A stretch of 64,000 bases of DNA from positions 1,054,001 through 1,118,000 of the forward strand of contig NZ_CP059901.1 of the NCBI RefSeq assembly GCF_014127285.1. The letters run 5' to 3'. A program made the position numbers and the translations under genes. Positions 34,141 through 44,200 of this stretch are shown one piece after another; position 1 is the stretch's first letter; each line of letters opens with the position of its first letter. The notes below the pieces were generated by a model. That model saw only the letters and a list, made by a program, of their open reading frames with translations. It did no database searches and had not been told where the DNA came from. This DNA is from Mumia sp. ZJ1417 (GTDB taxonomy: Bacteria > Actinomycetota > Actinomycetes > Propionibacteriales > Nocardioidaceae).

Positions 34141-34776
34141 TCAGTCGGCGTCAGGCTCGTCCGTACGGGGGAAGCCGCCGATCCCGCGCCACGACAGGGC
34201 GCTGACCATGCCGACCGCCTCGTCCTTGGACAGCGCCGAGCCCTGGTCGAGCCAGTAGCGCGCTCCGACGTGCGCCATGCCGACGAGGCTGACCGCGAGC
34301 AGCTCGGCGGCGACCTCGGGAAGGCCGGTGTCGTCGTGGATCACGGCCGCCACCGCCGACGCCGTCTCGGTGTTGACGCGGTCGACGCGCCGGCGTACCT
34401 CGGGCTCATTGGTGATGTCGGACTCGAACACGAGACGGAACGCGGCCTGATCGCTCGCGACGTAGCTGTAGAACACGTCGATGGTCGCCTCGACACGCGC
34501 CTTGTTGTCCTCGGTGGAGGCCAGGGCGTCGCGGACGGCGTCGACAACCGTGTCGCAGGCCGAGTCGAGCAGCGCGAGGTAGAGCTCGAGCTTGCCCGGG
34601 AAGTGCTGGTAGAGGACCGGCTTGCTCACGCCCGCACGCTCGGCGATGTCGTCCATGGCCGCCGCGTGGTAGCCGTTGTCGACGAAGATCTCGCGCGCCG
34701 CCTCCAGCAGCTGGGCTCGGCGGGCGCTTCGGGGAAGACGGCCGCCCCGGGGACGAGATGTCGTGGTGTCGGTCAC
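34141..34776 (-). CDS. TetR-family regulator (Rv3208-type)
   Basis: This 211-residue regulator has a TetR helix-turn-helix at about residues 17-62 (RRAQLLEAAREIFVDNGYHA then IAERAGVSKPVLYQHF) and a typical all-helical C-terminal domain. The GTG at 34776 (VTDTTTSRPRGGR) is the sensible start; the upstream frame is not protein-like. It diverges from moeZ across 240 bp. The same TetR-moeZ neighbourhood is recalled from mycobacteria, so it is part of the conserved block rather than a newcomer. Confidence 0.9.
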   Translation of the reverse strand: MTDTTTSRPRGGRLPRSARRAQLLEAAREIFVDNGYHAAAMDDIAERAGVSKPVLYQHFPGKLELYLALLDSACDTVVDAVRDALASTEDNKARVEATIDVFYSYVASDQAAFRLVFESDITNEPEVRRRVDRVNTETASAVAAVIHDDTGLPEVAAELLAVSLVGMAHVGARYWLDQGSALSKDEAVGMVSALSWRGIGGFPRTDEPDAD

Positions 34777-35018
34777 GTCCTGATGGTATCCCGGTCCTAC
34801 TCGCCGGTACGGGGGGCGCGTCGAGGCGTCCGGTTCCGGCCGTACCGGACAGACGCGGTCCGCAGAGCAAGACGGGTGTCCGCTCCTCGGGACGCGCCAG
34901 GCATCATGGGTGGAGGCGGCAGTGCCCCGCGGGAACACCGCGTCACCGCACGGTGTTGACGATCCGTACGGGGCACACGCGCCGTACTGACTGCACTGCA
35001 CCCGACCGAGGAGACGTC

Positions 35019-36194
35019 GTGTCACTAGCACCCCTGGTCGAGCCCGCTGACGAGCTGACCGTCGACGAGGTTCGCCGCTACAGCCGACACCTGATCATCC
35101 CCGACGTCGGGATGGCCGGCCAGAAGCGCCTGAAGAACGCGAAGGTCCTCGTGATCGGCGCCGGCGGCCTCGGCAGCCCCGCGCTGCTCTATCTCGCGGC
35201 GGCGGGTGTCGGAACGCTCGGCATCATCGACTTCGACACCGTCGACGAGTCCAACCTGCAGCGCCAGGTGATCCACGGTCAGAGCGACATTGGCAAGTCC
35301 AAGGCGCTGTCGGCCAAGGAGTCCGTCGCCGAGATCAACCCGTACGTCCACGTGATCCTCCACGAGGAGCGTCTCGACGTCGACAACGTGCTGGACATCT
35401 TCGCCGACTACGACCTGATCCTCGACGGCACCGACAACTTCGCGACGCGCTACCTCGTCAACGACGCGGCCGTGATCCTCGGCAAGCCGTACGTGTGGGG
35501 CTCGATCTACAGGTTCGAGGGCCAGGTGTCGGTGTTCTGGGCGCAGGAGGGGCCGCAGTACCGCGACCTCTACCCCGAGCCCCCGCCGCCGGGCATGGTC
35601 CCGTCGTGCGCCGAGGGCGGCGTGCTGGGCGTGCTGTGCGCGTCGATCGGGTCGGTCATGGTCAACGAGGCCATCAAGCTGATCACCGGCATCGGCGACC
35701 CGCTGATCGGCCGGCTGCTCGTGTTCGACGCGCTCGAGATGCGCTGGACCGAGCTCAAGATCCGCCGCGACCCGAACGGCGAGCCGCCGACGGCGCTGCT
35801 GGAGGACTACGAGGCGTTCTGCGGCGTGCTGTCGGACGATGCTGCCGACGCCGCCGCCGACTCGACGATCTCCGTCACGACGCTCGCGGGCTGGCTGAAG
35901 GAGCGCGAGGAGGGGACGCGCGACTTCGTGCTCGTCGACGTGCGTGAGCCGAACGAGTACGAGATCAACAAGATCCCGGGCTCGGTGCTCATCCCGAAGG
36001 GCGAGTTCCTTGCCGGCAACGCGCTCGAGCAGCTGCCGCAGGACAAGCAGGTCGTCCTCCAGTGCAAGTCGGGCGCCCGCTCGGCCGAGGTGCTTGCGAT
36101 CCTCAAGGGCGCGGGCCTCGAGGACGCCGTCCACGTCGGTGGTGGCGTCGTTGCCTGGGTGAACCAGATCGACCCCTCGCAGCCCTCGTACTGA
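35019..36194 (+). CDS. moeZ: Adenylyltransferase/sulfurtransferase MoeZ
   Basis: This 391-residue protein has an N-terminal E1-like/MoeB domain with GAGGLGSPALLYLAAAGVG (about 45-63) for ATP, DGTDNFATRYLVND and SCAEGGVLGVL. A C-terminal rhodanese domain (about 295-391) has the active cysteine in LQCKSGARS. It adenylates and thiolates the C-terminal glycine of ubiquitin-like sulphur carriers for molybdopterin, thiamine or cysteine synthesis. The GTG at 35019 follows GAGGAG. Molybdopterin supply links it to the molybdenum hydroxylase at 6.8-10.7 kb and to moaE at 56.4 kb. Confidence 0.94.
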   Translation: MSLAPLVEPADELTVDEVRRYSRHLIIPDVGMAGQKRLKNAKVLVIGAGGLGSPALLYLAAAGVGTLGIIDFDTVDESNLQRQVIHGQSDIGKSKALSAKESVAEINPYVHVILHEERLDVDNVLDIFADYDLILDGTDNFATRYLVNDAAVILGKPYVWGSIYRFEGQVSVFWAQEGPQYRDLYPEPPPPGMVPSCAEGGVLGVLCASIGSVMVNEAIKLITGIGDPLIGRLLVFDALEMRWTELKIRRDPNGEPPTALLEDYEAFCGVLSDDAADAAADSTISVTTLAGWLKEREEGTRDFVLVDVREPNEYEINKIPGSVLIPKGEFLAGNALEQLPQDKQVVLQCKSGARSAEVLAILKGAGLEDAVHVGGGVVAWVNQIDPSQPSY

Positions 36195-36213
36195 CGCTGT
36201 CCGCGCGTTCGCT

Positions 36214-36285
36214 GGGGTACCCCAGCGAAGCTGCACTGCCCCCACTGTGCGCAGTCGGGTCGGTGCGCTTTCGCTGGGGTACCCC
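36214..36285. repeat. GGGGTACCCC hairpin repeat, copy 1
   Basis: This 72-bp element starts and ends with GGGGTACCCC (36214-36223 and 36276-36285). Its left end is part of TTCGCTGGGGTACCCCAGCG, itself palindromic. The middle holds GCACTGCCC and GGGTCGGTGC, which can pair into a long hairpin. Copies at 37362 and 54265 share the ends and the GGGTCxGTGCG block. It lies downstream of moeZ. Confidence 0.75.
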
Positions 36286-36368
36286 ACCCGGCGCACGAAG
36301 TTCGTTGTCCACAGGCGCGGATCCATGCCCTTCCGGCCACCCGTGAAGACAGGCCAGAGTTCACCGGC

Positions 36369-37328
36369 ATGGATGACCTGCGAATCGTGGCGGAAGCGCG
36401 CGGCGGAGGCTTCACCACCGCCGATGCGAAGAGCGTCGGGGTCGGCGGGCGCGCGCTCAGCAGAGCGGTCGAGGATCGGGAGCTGATCCACCTGCGCCGC
36501 AGCGGGTACGCGTTCGCTGACACGTACCTCAAGCTGAGCCTCGAGCAACGCTCCCTCGTACGCGCACGGGTCGAGGCCGATCTCAACCCGGGACGCGCCG
36601 CGCTCTCGCATCGTTCGGCCGCACTCGAGCACGGCCTCCCGCTCGTCGACTATGACGTGCGGCTCGCCGACGTCGCCCGTCTCGACGGACAGTCCGGTCG
36701 CAAGACGTCGAGCGCCCGTCACCACGAGACGGTCGAGGCACGCGAGCTCGTCGAGATCGGCGGACGAACCGTCAGCGCTCTGTCGTGGGCCGTCTGGGAG
36801 GTCGGAACGTGCGGCGGGCCGGCCAGCGCTCTCGTGGTCATCGATGCAGCCCTGCACAGCGGCAAGACCGACATGGACGAGCTGCTGCGGGTCGGCGAGC
36901 ACTTCGCTCACGTCAAGGGCTCCCCGGCCGTACGGACTGCGCTCGCGCTCGCCGACGCCAAGGCCGAGTCGCCAGGGGAGTCGTTGACCCGCTGGCTCTG
37001 CCACCTCTTCAAGCTCCCCATGCCGGAGTCGCAGGTCGAGGTGTTCGACCCGAGCGGCAGGCTGATCGGCCGGGTCGACTTCGCTTGGGAGGAGTTCCGG
37101 CACGTCGTGGAGTTCGACGGCAAAGTGAAGTACGGGCGCGGATTCGACCCGAAGAAGTCGCCGGAGCAGGTCGTGATGGACGAGCGCGCCCGCGAGTCGG
37201 CGGTCCGTCGCCAGCGATGGGGGATGACGCGGCTGGTCTGGTCGCAGGTGCACCCGCCGGTGGAGGCGACGGCACGCCATCTGCTGGAGGAGATGACGTG
37301 GTCACGGCGGCGTTATCTCGGCGCGTGA
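36369..37328 (+). CDS. AbiEi-like antitoxin-domain protein with C-terminal endonuclease-like domain
   Basis: This 319-residue protein has an N-terminal winged-helix AbiEi-like region (GGGFTTADAKSVGVGGRALS, then HLRRSGYAF) and a C-terminal DUF559/Vsr-like fold (RLIGRVDFAWEEFRHVVEFDG, with D, E and K positions like a PD-(D/E)xK nuclease). Proteins of this layout are common and highly variable in actinobacteria. No AbiEii toxin gene is adjacent. It is flanked on both sides by copies of the GGGGTACCCC hairpin repeat, which may mark it as a mobile or inserted gene within the conserved block. Confidence 0.75.
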   Translation: MDDLRIVAEARGGGFTTADAKSVGVGGRALSRAVEDRELIHLRRSGYAFADTYLKLSLEQRSLVRARVEADLNPGRAALSHRSAALEHGLPLVDYDVRLADVARLDGQSGRKTSSARHHETVEARELVEIGGRTVSALSWAVWEVGTCGGPASALVVIDAALHSGKTDMDELLRVGEHFAHVKGSPAVRTALALADAKAESPGESLTRWLCHLFKLPMPESQVEVFDPSGRLIGRVDFAWEEFRHVVEFDGKVKYGRGFDPKKSPEQVVMDERARESAVRRQRWGMTRLVWSQVHPPVEATARHLLEEMTWSRRRYLGA

Positions 37329-37361
37329 CGGTCGGGCCGCAAGCCGGCAGCGCCCGCGGTT

Positions 37362-37440
37362 GGGGTACCCGAACGAACCCGCACCGACCCGAGTGTGCGC
37401 GGTGGGGTCGGTGCGCGTTCGCTGGGGTGCCCCAGCGAAC
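37362..37440. repeat. GGGGTACCCC hairpin repeat, copy 2
   Basis: This copy begins GGGGTACCCGAACGAACCCG, contains CACCGACCC...GGGTCGGTGCG as stem arms, and ends CGCTGGGGTGCCCCAGCGAA. It fills most of the gap between the AbiEi-like gene and the alkyltransferase-like gene. Confidence 0.75.
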
Positions 37441-37463
37441 GGACTGCGTGGGAGGGTGGGCGC

Positions 37464-37838
37464 GTGGGCGAGGCAGCGCGGTACGGGGGCGAGCAGCCGG
37501 AGGCGGAGCCGTACGACCAGGAGGCGTACGCGGAGGCGGTCCTGCGGATCGCCGAGCAGGTTCCGCCGGGGCACGCGGTCTCGTACGGGCAGGTGGCGGC
37601 GGCCCTGGAGCGCGGCGGCCCTCGGCAGGTCGGCAAGGTGATGGCGACGTACGGCGCGGCGGTGCCGTGGTGGCGGGTGATCCGCGCAGACGGGACGATG
37701 GCCGAGCCGATGCGTGCACGGGCGCGCCAGCACTACCTCGAGGAGGGCACGCCGCTGCGCAGCCGCCTCGACGAGCAGGTCCGCGTCGACATGCGCGCCG
37801 CGGCGTACGAGATCCCGAGAAGTGTCGGTCGGCTCTGA
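37464..37838 (+). CDS. Alkyltransferase-like protein (ATL, O6-alkylguanine recognition)
   Basis: This 124-residue protein has the DNA-binding domain of methylguanine-DNA methyltransferases (VPPGHAVSYGQVAAAL, about 33-48, and RQVGKVMATYG). The acceptor motif PCHRV is replaced by PWWRV (68-72), so there is no reactive cysteine. Such ATL proteins bind O6-alkylguanine, flip it out and hand the lesion to nucleotide excision repair. The second Trp in place of His is less usual (PWHR is the common form). The GTG at 37464 follows GGAGG at eight bases. It directly precedes adnA. Confidence 0.88.
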   Translation: MGEAARYGGEQPEAEPYDQEAYAEAVLRIAEQVPPGHAVSYGQVAAALERGGPRQVGKVMATYGAAVPWWRVIRADGTMAEPMRARARQHYLEEGTPLRSRLDEQVRVDMRAAAYEIPRSVGRL

Positions 37839-37850
37839 TCGAATAGTCCC

Positions 37851-40800
37851 ATGACGGACCGCCCCCGGACCCCGGTGTACGTGCCGGTGCCACCGCCCGC
37901 CGAGCGTGCTCCCGCACCCGCGCTCGACCCGCACCAGCAGGCGGTCGTCGACCACCCGGGAGGCCCGTTGCTCGTGCTTGCCGGCCCCGGCACCGGCAAG
38001 ACGACGACGCTCGTCGAGACCGTGGTCGACCGCATCGAGCGCCACGGCCTTGCCCCCGAGCAGGTGCTCGTGCTCACGTTCAGCCGCAAGGCCGCCGAGG
38101 AGCTGCGCCACCGTGTCGCCGCGCGGCTCGACCGTACGGTGGCCGCGCCGCTCGCGACCACGTTCCACTCGTTCTGCTACGGGCTCGTGCGCGAGTTCCA
38201 GGACCCCAAGAGCTACTCCGAGCCGCTCCAGCTCCTGTCCGCGTCGGAGTCCGACACGCGCATCCGCGAGCTCGTCCTCGGCGGGCTGGACGACCGTACG
38301 ATCTCGTGGCCGACGCGCCTCGCGCCAGCCCTGCGGACGAGGGGCTTCTCCGCCGAGCTCGAGCAGCTGATGGCGCGCACCCGGGCGCTCGGGCTCGACC
38401 CGGTCGACCTCGCCGCCGCGGGCGCAGCGGCCGGTCGTACGGACTGGCAGGCGGCGGCGCACTTCTTCGAGGAATACCTCGACGTCCTCGACGCCCAGAA
38501 CTTCATCGACTACGCCGAGCTCGTGCACCGCGCCGGCATCATCGTCGCCGATCCGGAGCACCAGCCGGCGCTCCGCGACCGGTTCCGGTTCGTGATCGTC
38601 GACGAGTTCCAGGACACCGACCCTGCCCAGGTCGCCCTGCTGCGCGGCCTCGCGGGCGACGGGGGCGACCTGGTCGTGGTCGGCGATCCCGACCAGGCGA
38701 TCTATGCCTTCCGCGGCGCCGACGTCACGGGCATCCTCGGGTTCCCCGAGCAGTTCCCGACCCGCAACGGCACGCCCGCCCCGGTGGCCTCGCTGCGCAG
38801 CACGCGGCGCTTCGGCCCGCAGATCCTCGCGGCGTCGCGCGAGGTCGCCGGGCGCATCCCGCTCGGCCCGCTCGCCGTGCGGGCCCGCGGGTTCCGCGAG
38901 CCCGAGCCGGCCGCGGAGACGGACGGCGACGAGGTCTGGGTCCGGACGTTCTCCGACCCCGCGTCCGAGGCCGACCACATCGCGCTCATGCTGCGGCGCG
39001 CCCACCTCGAGGAGGGGGTCGACTGGGACGCGATGGCGGTGCTGGTCCGCTCGGGCACGGCGATGCCGCGGCTGCAGCGGGCCCTCGCGGCGGCCGGCGT
39101 GCCAGTCGAGGTCGCCGGTGCCGAGGTCCCGCTCCGTACGGAGCCGGCGGTCGGCGCACTCCTGGGCGCGACACAGCTGGCGCTCACCCTGGCCGAGGGG
39201 GCCGCGCCTGATCCCGACGAGGTCGAGCGCTTCCTCACCGGTCCGCTCGGCGACCTCGACGGGGCTGAGCTGCGCGTCCTCTGCCAGCGCCTGCGTCGCC
39301 TCGACGGAGTCGACGAGGCCGGTGAGCGTCGCGTGCCCCGCGGGTCCGCGGAGCTTCTGGTCGCGCTGGCGAGGGAGCCGCTGCTCCTCGCCCCGCTCGT
39401 CGACCCGTCGGGTCGCGGAGGTCGTCCGGGCGAGATCGCGCGGCGTGCCCATCGCGCGGTGTCGCTCCTCGCCGAGGCGGCGCGCCAGGTGAGCGAGCAG
39501 GTGTCGCCGGAGCACGTCCTCTGGACCCTGTGGAAGGGCACCGGCTGGGAGCGCAGGCTCGTCGCCGCGGTCGATGCGGGCGGTGACGACGCGCTCTCGG
39601 CCCACCGTGACCTCGACACCGTCGTCGCGCTGTTCGCGCTGGCGAGCCGCGCCGAGGAGAGCCAGCGACGGCAACGCGTGGCAGCGTTCGTCGAGGAGGT
39701 CGCCCGCCACGAGATCCCCGCCGACACCCTCGCTGAGCGGGGGCGGCGCGGCTCCGCGGTGCGCCTGCTCACCGCCCACCGGTCAAAGGGCCTCGAGTGG
39801 GACCTCGTCGTCGTCGCCGGCGTGCAGGAGGGCACGTGGCCTGACGCCCGCCACCGCGGCACGCTGCTCGCGGCGGAGCGGCTGGCCGCCACGGGCGCCG
39901 CGCCCTCGTACGAGGCGGCCGCGCCGTACGCCGCGACGTACGACGCGACCTACGGGGCCACGCCCTCCTACGCCGCTCCCCGCGCGGACGTGCGCGCCGC
40001 CCCCACGACGGCCGAGCTGATCGCCGACGAGCGCCGTCTCTTCTACGTCGCCGCGACGCGTGCCCGCCGTCGGCTCATCGTCACCGCCGTCGAGAGCGCC
40101 GACCCGGACGGCGACCAGCCCTCGCCGTTCCTCGCCGACGTCGCCCGCTACGCGACCCACCGGTCGATGCGTCCGGAGCGCCGCCCGCGCCGCGGCATGT
40201 CGCTGCGAGGCGTGATCGCCGAGCTACGCGAGCTCGCGACGTACGCGCCCGACGAGGCCGTCCGCGAGGCCGCGGCGCTGCGGCTCGCGCGGCTGAGCAC
40301 GAGCGGCGTCGAGGCGGCGGTCGCGGCCGACCCCGACCAGTGGTGGGGCTTGCGTGAGGTGTCCATGTCGACCGAGCCCGTACGCCCGGTCGACGAGCCC
40401 GTCGCGCTCTCCGGCAGCGCGCTGGACGGGGTCGTGTCGTGCCCGTTGTCGTGGTTCCTCACCCACGAGGCGAAGGGCGAGACGGCCAGCTCCTCCGCGC
40501 AGGGCTTCGGCCTGCTCGTGCACGCGCTGGCCGCTGACGTCGTCCGCAGCGGCGCGGCGGCCGATCCCGCCGGGCTCGACGCGTCGCTCGACGCCGTCTG
40601 GGACCGGCTCGGCTACGCCGCCCCGTGGATCGCCCAGCGCGAGCGCGAGGAGGCGCGGGTCGCGATCGGGCGGTTCGCGACCTGGCACGCCGAGCAGGAG
40701 GCGGCCGGCGTACGCCGCCCGCTGGCCGCCGAGCACGAGTTCTCGGTGACCTTCGGCGTCGGCGACGACGAGGTGACGCTGCGCGGCTCGATGGACCGGG

Positions 40801-41261
40801 TCGAGGTCGACGCCGCCGGGCTCGTCCACGTCGTCGACTTCAAGACCGGCAAGCGGGCGCCGACGGGCGGCGAGATCGCCGAGCACGCCCAGCTCGGCGT
40901 CTACCAGGTCGCCGTCGAGCAGGGCGCGGTCGAGCAGATCCTCCGCCGGCGCGCTCGCAGCGGCGGCGCCGAGCTGGTGCAGCTTCGCGTCGCCGACTCG
41001 GCCAAGCGCGCCGACCGTCCCAAGGTCCAGCCGCAGGACCGTCCCGACGAGGAGGAGCCGTTCTTCGCGTACGGCGCACTCTCCGACGCCGTGCGCACGA
41101 TCCGTACGGAGCAGTGGGTCGCGACCCCGAGCCCCAAGGCCTGCCAGTTCTGCTCGTTCGCGCGGGTGTGCCCGGCGAAGGCCGAGGGCGCCTCGGTCCT
41201 CGACATGGTCGCTCAGGGCGTGCGGGCCTGTGGGGTCGTGAGCGAGGGCGAGGCGTCGTGA
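37851..41261 (+). CDS. adnA: AdnA-type helicase-nuclease subunit
   Basis: This 1136-residue protein has a UvrD-like motor with Walker A LAGPGTGKTTTL (about 43-54), VDEFQDTDPAQ and a late TAHRSKGLEWDLVVVAG. A C-terminal RecB-like nuclease domain carries VVDFKTGKRAP and Gln-Tyr downstream (LGVYQVAVEQ). Four cysteines, VSCPLSWF plus CQFCSFARVC at the C-terminus, are placed like an AddB-type 4Fe-4S cluster. With AdnB it resects double-strand breaks. An odd Ala/Tyr-rich stretch (about 680-722, YAATYDATYGATPSYAAP) interrupts the motor. Its stop overlaps adnB (GTGA). Confidence 0.93.
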   Translation: MTDRPRTPVYVPVPPPAERAPAPALDPHQQAVVDHPGGPLLVLAGPGTGKTTTLVETVVDRIERHGLAPEQVLVLTFSRKAAEELRHRVAARLDRTVAAPLATTFHSFCYGLVREFQDPKSYSEPLQLLSASESDTRIRELVLGGLDDRTISWPTRLAPALRTRGFSAELEQLMARTRALGLDPVDLAAAGAAAGRTDWQAAAHFFEEYLDVLDAQNFIDYAELVHRAGIIVADPEHQPALRDRFRFVIVDEFQDTDPAQVALLRGLAGDGGDLVVVGDPDQAIYAFRGADVTGILGFPEQFPTRNGTPAPVASLRSTRRFGPQILAASREVAGRIPLGPLAVRARGFREPEPAAETDGDEVWVRTFSDPASEADHIALMLRRAHLEEGVDWDAMAVLVRSGTAMPRLQRALAAAGVPVEVAGAEVPLRTEPAVGALLGATQLALTLAEGAAPDPDEVERFLTGPLGDLDGAELRVLCQRLRRLDGVDEAGERRVPRGSAELLVALAREPLLLAPLVDPSGRGGRPGEIARRAHRAVSLLAEAARQVSEQVSPEHVLWTLWKGTGWERRLVAAVDAGGDDALSAHRDLDTVVALFALASRAEESQRRQRVAAFVEEVARHEIPADTLAERGRRGSAVRLLTAHRSKGLEWDLVVVAGVQEGTWPDARHRGTLLAAERLAATGAAPSYEAAAPYAATYDATYGATPSYAAPRADVRAAPTTAELIADERRLFYVAATRARRRLIVTAVESADPDGDQPSPFLADVARYATHRSMRPERRPRRGMSLRGVIAELRELATYAPDEAVREAAALRLARLSTSGVEAAVAADPDQWWGLREVSMSTEPVRPVDEPVALSGSALDGVVSCPLSWFLTHEAKGETASSSAQGFGLLVHALAADVVRSGAAADPAGLDASLDAVWDRLGYAAPWIAQREREEARVAIGRFATWHAEQEAAGVRRPLAAEHEFSVTFGVGDDEVTLRGSMDRVEVDAAGLVHVVDFKTGKRAPTGGEIAEHAQLGVYQVAVEQGAVEQILRRRARSGGAELVQLRVADSAKRADRPKVQPQDRPDEEEPFFAYGALSDAVRTIRTEQWVATPSPKACQFCSFARVCPAKAEGASVLDMVAQGVRACGVVSEGEAS

Positions 41262-44200
41262 CCGCACCACTGCCGCTGCTGATCCGCGACGCCGACCACC
41301 TGCGCGAGATCCTCGACATCCCGTTCTCGGCCGAGCAGATGGCCGCGATCCAGGCCCCGACCGACCGGCCGAGCGCGATCATCGCCGGTGCCGGCTCCGG
41401 CAAGACGACCGTGATGGCGGCACGCGTCGTGTGGCTCGTCGGCCACGAGGGAGTGCTCCCCGGCTCGGTCCTGGGGCTGACGTTCACCAACAAGGCGGCC
41501 GCCGAGCTCGCGCACCGCGTCCGCCAGGCGCTCGAGACCCTTGCGCGTGACGCGGGCGTGCCCGACCTGCTCGAGCGCTACGGCACGCCGACCGTCTCGA
41601 CCTATCACGCATACGCCGGGACGCTCATCACCGAGTACGGTCTACTGCTCGGCTTCGAGCCCGATCTGCGGATCACCACCGACGCGTCGCGGTTTCAGCG
41701 GGCGTTCCGTGCGATCGCCTCGTACCCCGGCCCTCTCGCGCACACGACCACCTCGATGCCCGACCTCGTGGGCCAGGTGCTCGGGCTCGACGGCCAGATG
41801 GCCGAGCACCTCGTGACCCCCGACGAGGTCCGGGCGTGCGACGCCGAGCTGCGCGTCGACGTGGAGCGGGCGGTCATCGAGACCAAGAAGCTCAAGCTCC
41901 ACGACGACCTCGACGCCACGACCCGTCGCCGCGACGAGCTGGTCTCGTTGGTCGAGCGCTATCGCGACGCCAAGGCCGAGGCAGGCGTGGTCGACTTCTC
42001 TGACCAGATGGAGCGCGGGGCGCGCCTCGCGGTGGAGTGCGCAGAGGTGTCGCGGTCGCAGCGCGAGCGCTTCGCGGTCGTGCTCCTCGACGAATACCAG
42101 GACACGTCCGTCGCCCAGCGCGACATGCTCCAGGGGCTGTTCTCCGGCGAGGACGGCGAGGGGCTCGGCCACTGCGTCACCGCCGTGGGCGATCCGTGCC
42201 AGGGCATCTACGGCTGGCGCGGGGCGGCGGCCAGCAACCTCACCGCGTTCCTCGAGGACTTCCCGGCCGACCCGCAGCGGGCGGCTCAGGGGAGCCTGTT
42301 CCACCTGCGGGTCAACCGCCGCAGCCGCGCCGAGATCCTCGACGTCGCCAACCGCGTGGCCGCGCCCTACTACCAGGTCACCGAGGTCGTACGCCCGCTC
42401 GTGCCCGCCGAAGGGACGGAGGGCGGCACGGTGCGTGCCGCCGTCCACGAGACCGTCGTCGACGAGATCGGCTGGCTCGTCGACGAGGTCGTCGCCGCGC
42501 ACGAGGGCCGTGACGGCGAGCCGACCCAGTGGTCCGAGATTGCGGTGCTCGTCCGTACGCGGTCCGAGATCCCGTCGCTCGTCGCCTCGCTGCGCGGACG
42601 CGGCGTCCCCGTCGAGGTCGTGGGGCTGGCCGGTTTGCTGAGCCAGCCCGAGGTGTCTGACGTCGTCTCGGCGCTGCGGGTGCTCGCCGACCAGACCGCC
42701 AACGCCGCGCTGCTCCGGCTGCTGACCGGGCCGCGCTGGCGCATCGGGCCCCGCGACCTCGCGCTGCTCGGCAGGCGCGCCCGCATGCTCGTCGGCGGCG
42801 TGCACGACGTCGAGGCGGAGACGCTCGCCGACGAGCTCGAGCGCGCGGTCCGTGGCACCGACCCGTCTGAGGTGGTGTCGCTCGCCGATGCGGTCGACAG
42901 CCCGGACGACGACCGTCTGCGCCTCCCGTACTCCAAGGAAGCGCGTGAGCGCTTCGCCGAGATCTCCCGCCTGCTGCGCCGCCTCCGCCGGCGGGCCAGC
43001 GGATCGCCCGCCGATCTCCTGCGGCAGGTGGTCACCGCGCTCGGGATTGACGTCGAGCTGGCGTCGACCCCGGGGTCGGCCGCCCAGGTCGCACAGGACA
43101 ACCTCGCCCGGCTGCAGGACGTCGTCGCCGACTTCGTGGCCAACGACCCGTCGGCGTCGTTGTCCGCGGTGCTGGCCTATCTCGACGCCGAGGAGCGCTT
43201 CAACGACGGGCTGGAGGTCGCCTCCCCGTCCGACGCCCACTCGGTCAAGCTGCTCACGGTCCACACCGCAAAGGGCCTGGAGTGGGACGCGGTCTTCGTC
43301 CCGTTCCTCACCGCCGACGTGTTCCCCTCGCCGCGCTCGCGCCCCGCGTGGACGAGCGTCGCGCACGCGCTGCCGCACGACCTGCGAGGCGACGGAGCCG
43401 AGCTGCCGGTGATCGAGGAGCTGAGCCGCGCCGGCGACAAGGACTTCCGGGCGGCGATGCGGGCCGACGCGCAGATGGAGGAGGTACGCCTCGGCTACGT
43501 CGCCTTCACCCGGGCGCGCCGGCTCCTGGTCACGAGCGCGAGCCGGTGGAGCCGTACGCGGCAGGCCGCGTCCGACCCGAGCCCGTTCCTCGAGACCGTC
43601 GCCACCTGGTTGCGTGGCCGCGGGAGCGAGCCCGAGCTGTGGACCCCGGCGCCGGAGGACGACGCGGACAACCCCCTGCGCGGACGTTCCGAGGCCGTGG
43701 CGTGGCCGGTCATGCCGGATGCCGACGAGCTCGCGCTTCGCCGGGAGGCCGCGGCACTCGTACGGCGCTTCGCCGCCGCGAGTCCGCCGGTCGAGCCTGT
43801 CGGTCTTCCGTCGGTCGAGCCTGTCGAGACCCCCGCCCCTCCGTCGGTCGAGCCTGTCGAGACCCTCGATCCCGCCGCCGCAGCGCGCTTCGACGTCCTC
43901 GACGAAGAGATCGAACGCCTCCTCGCCGAGGCCCGCCGCGAGCGCGCCGAGACGGTCGAGGTCCCGCTGCCGCCCCACCTGTCGGCGACGTCGCTGATCG
44001 CGCTCGACAAGGATCCGGCCGCGTTCGCCCGCAGCCTCGCGCGGCCTCTCCCGCGCCCGCCGGCGCCGTCCGCGCGCTTCGGCACGCGCTTCCACGCCTG
44101 GGTCGAGGCGCACTTCTCCCAGCAGAGCCTGATCGGCGATGACGAGCTGCCAGGCCGCGACGAGACCGACATCGTGGATGAGCTCGAGCTCGCTGAGGTC

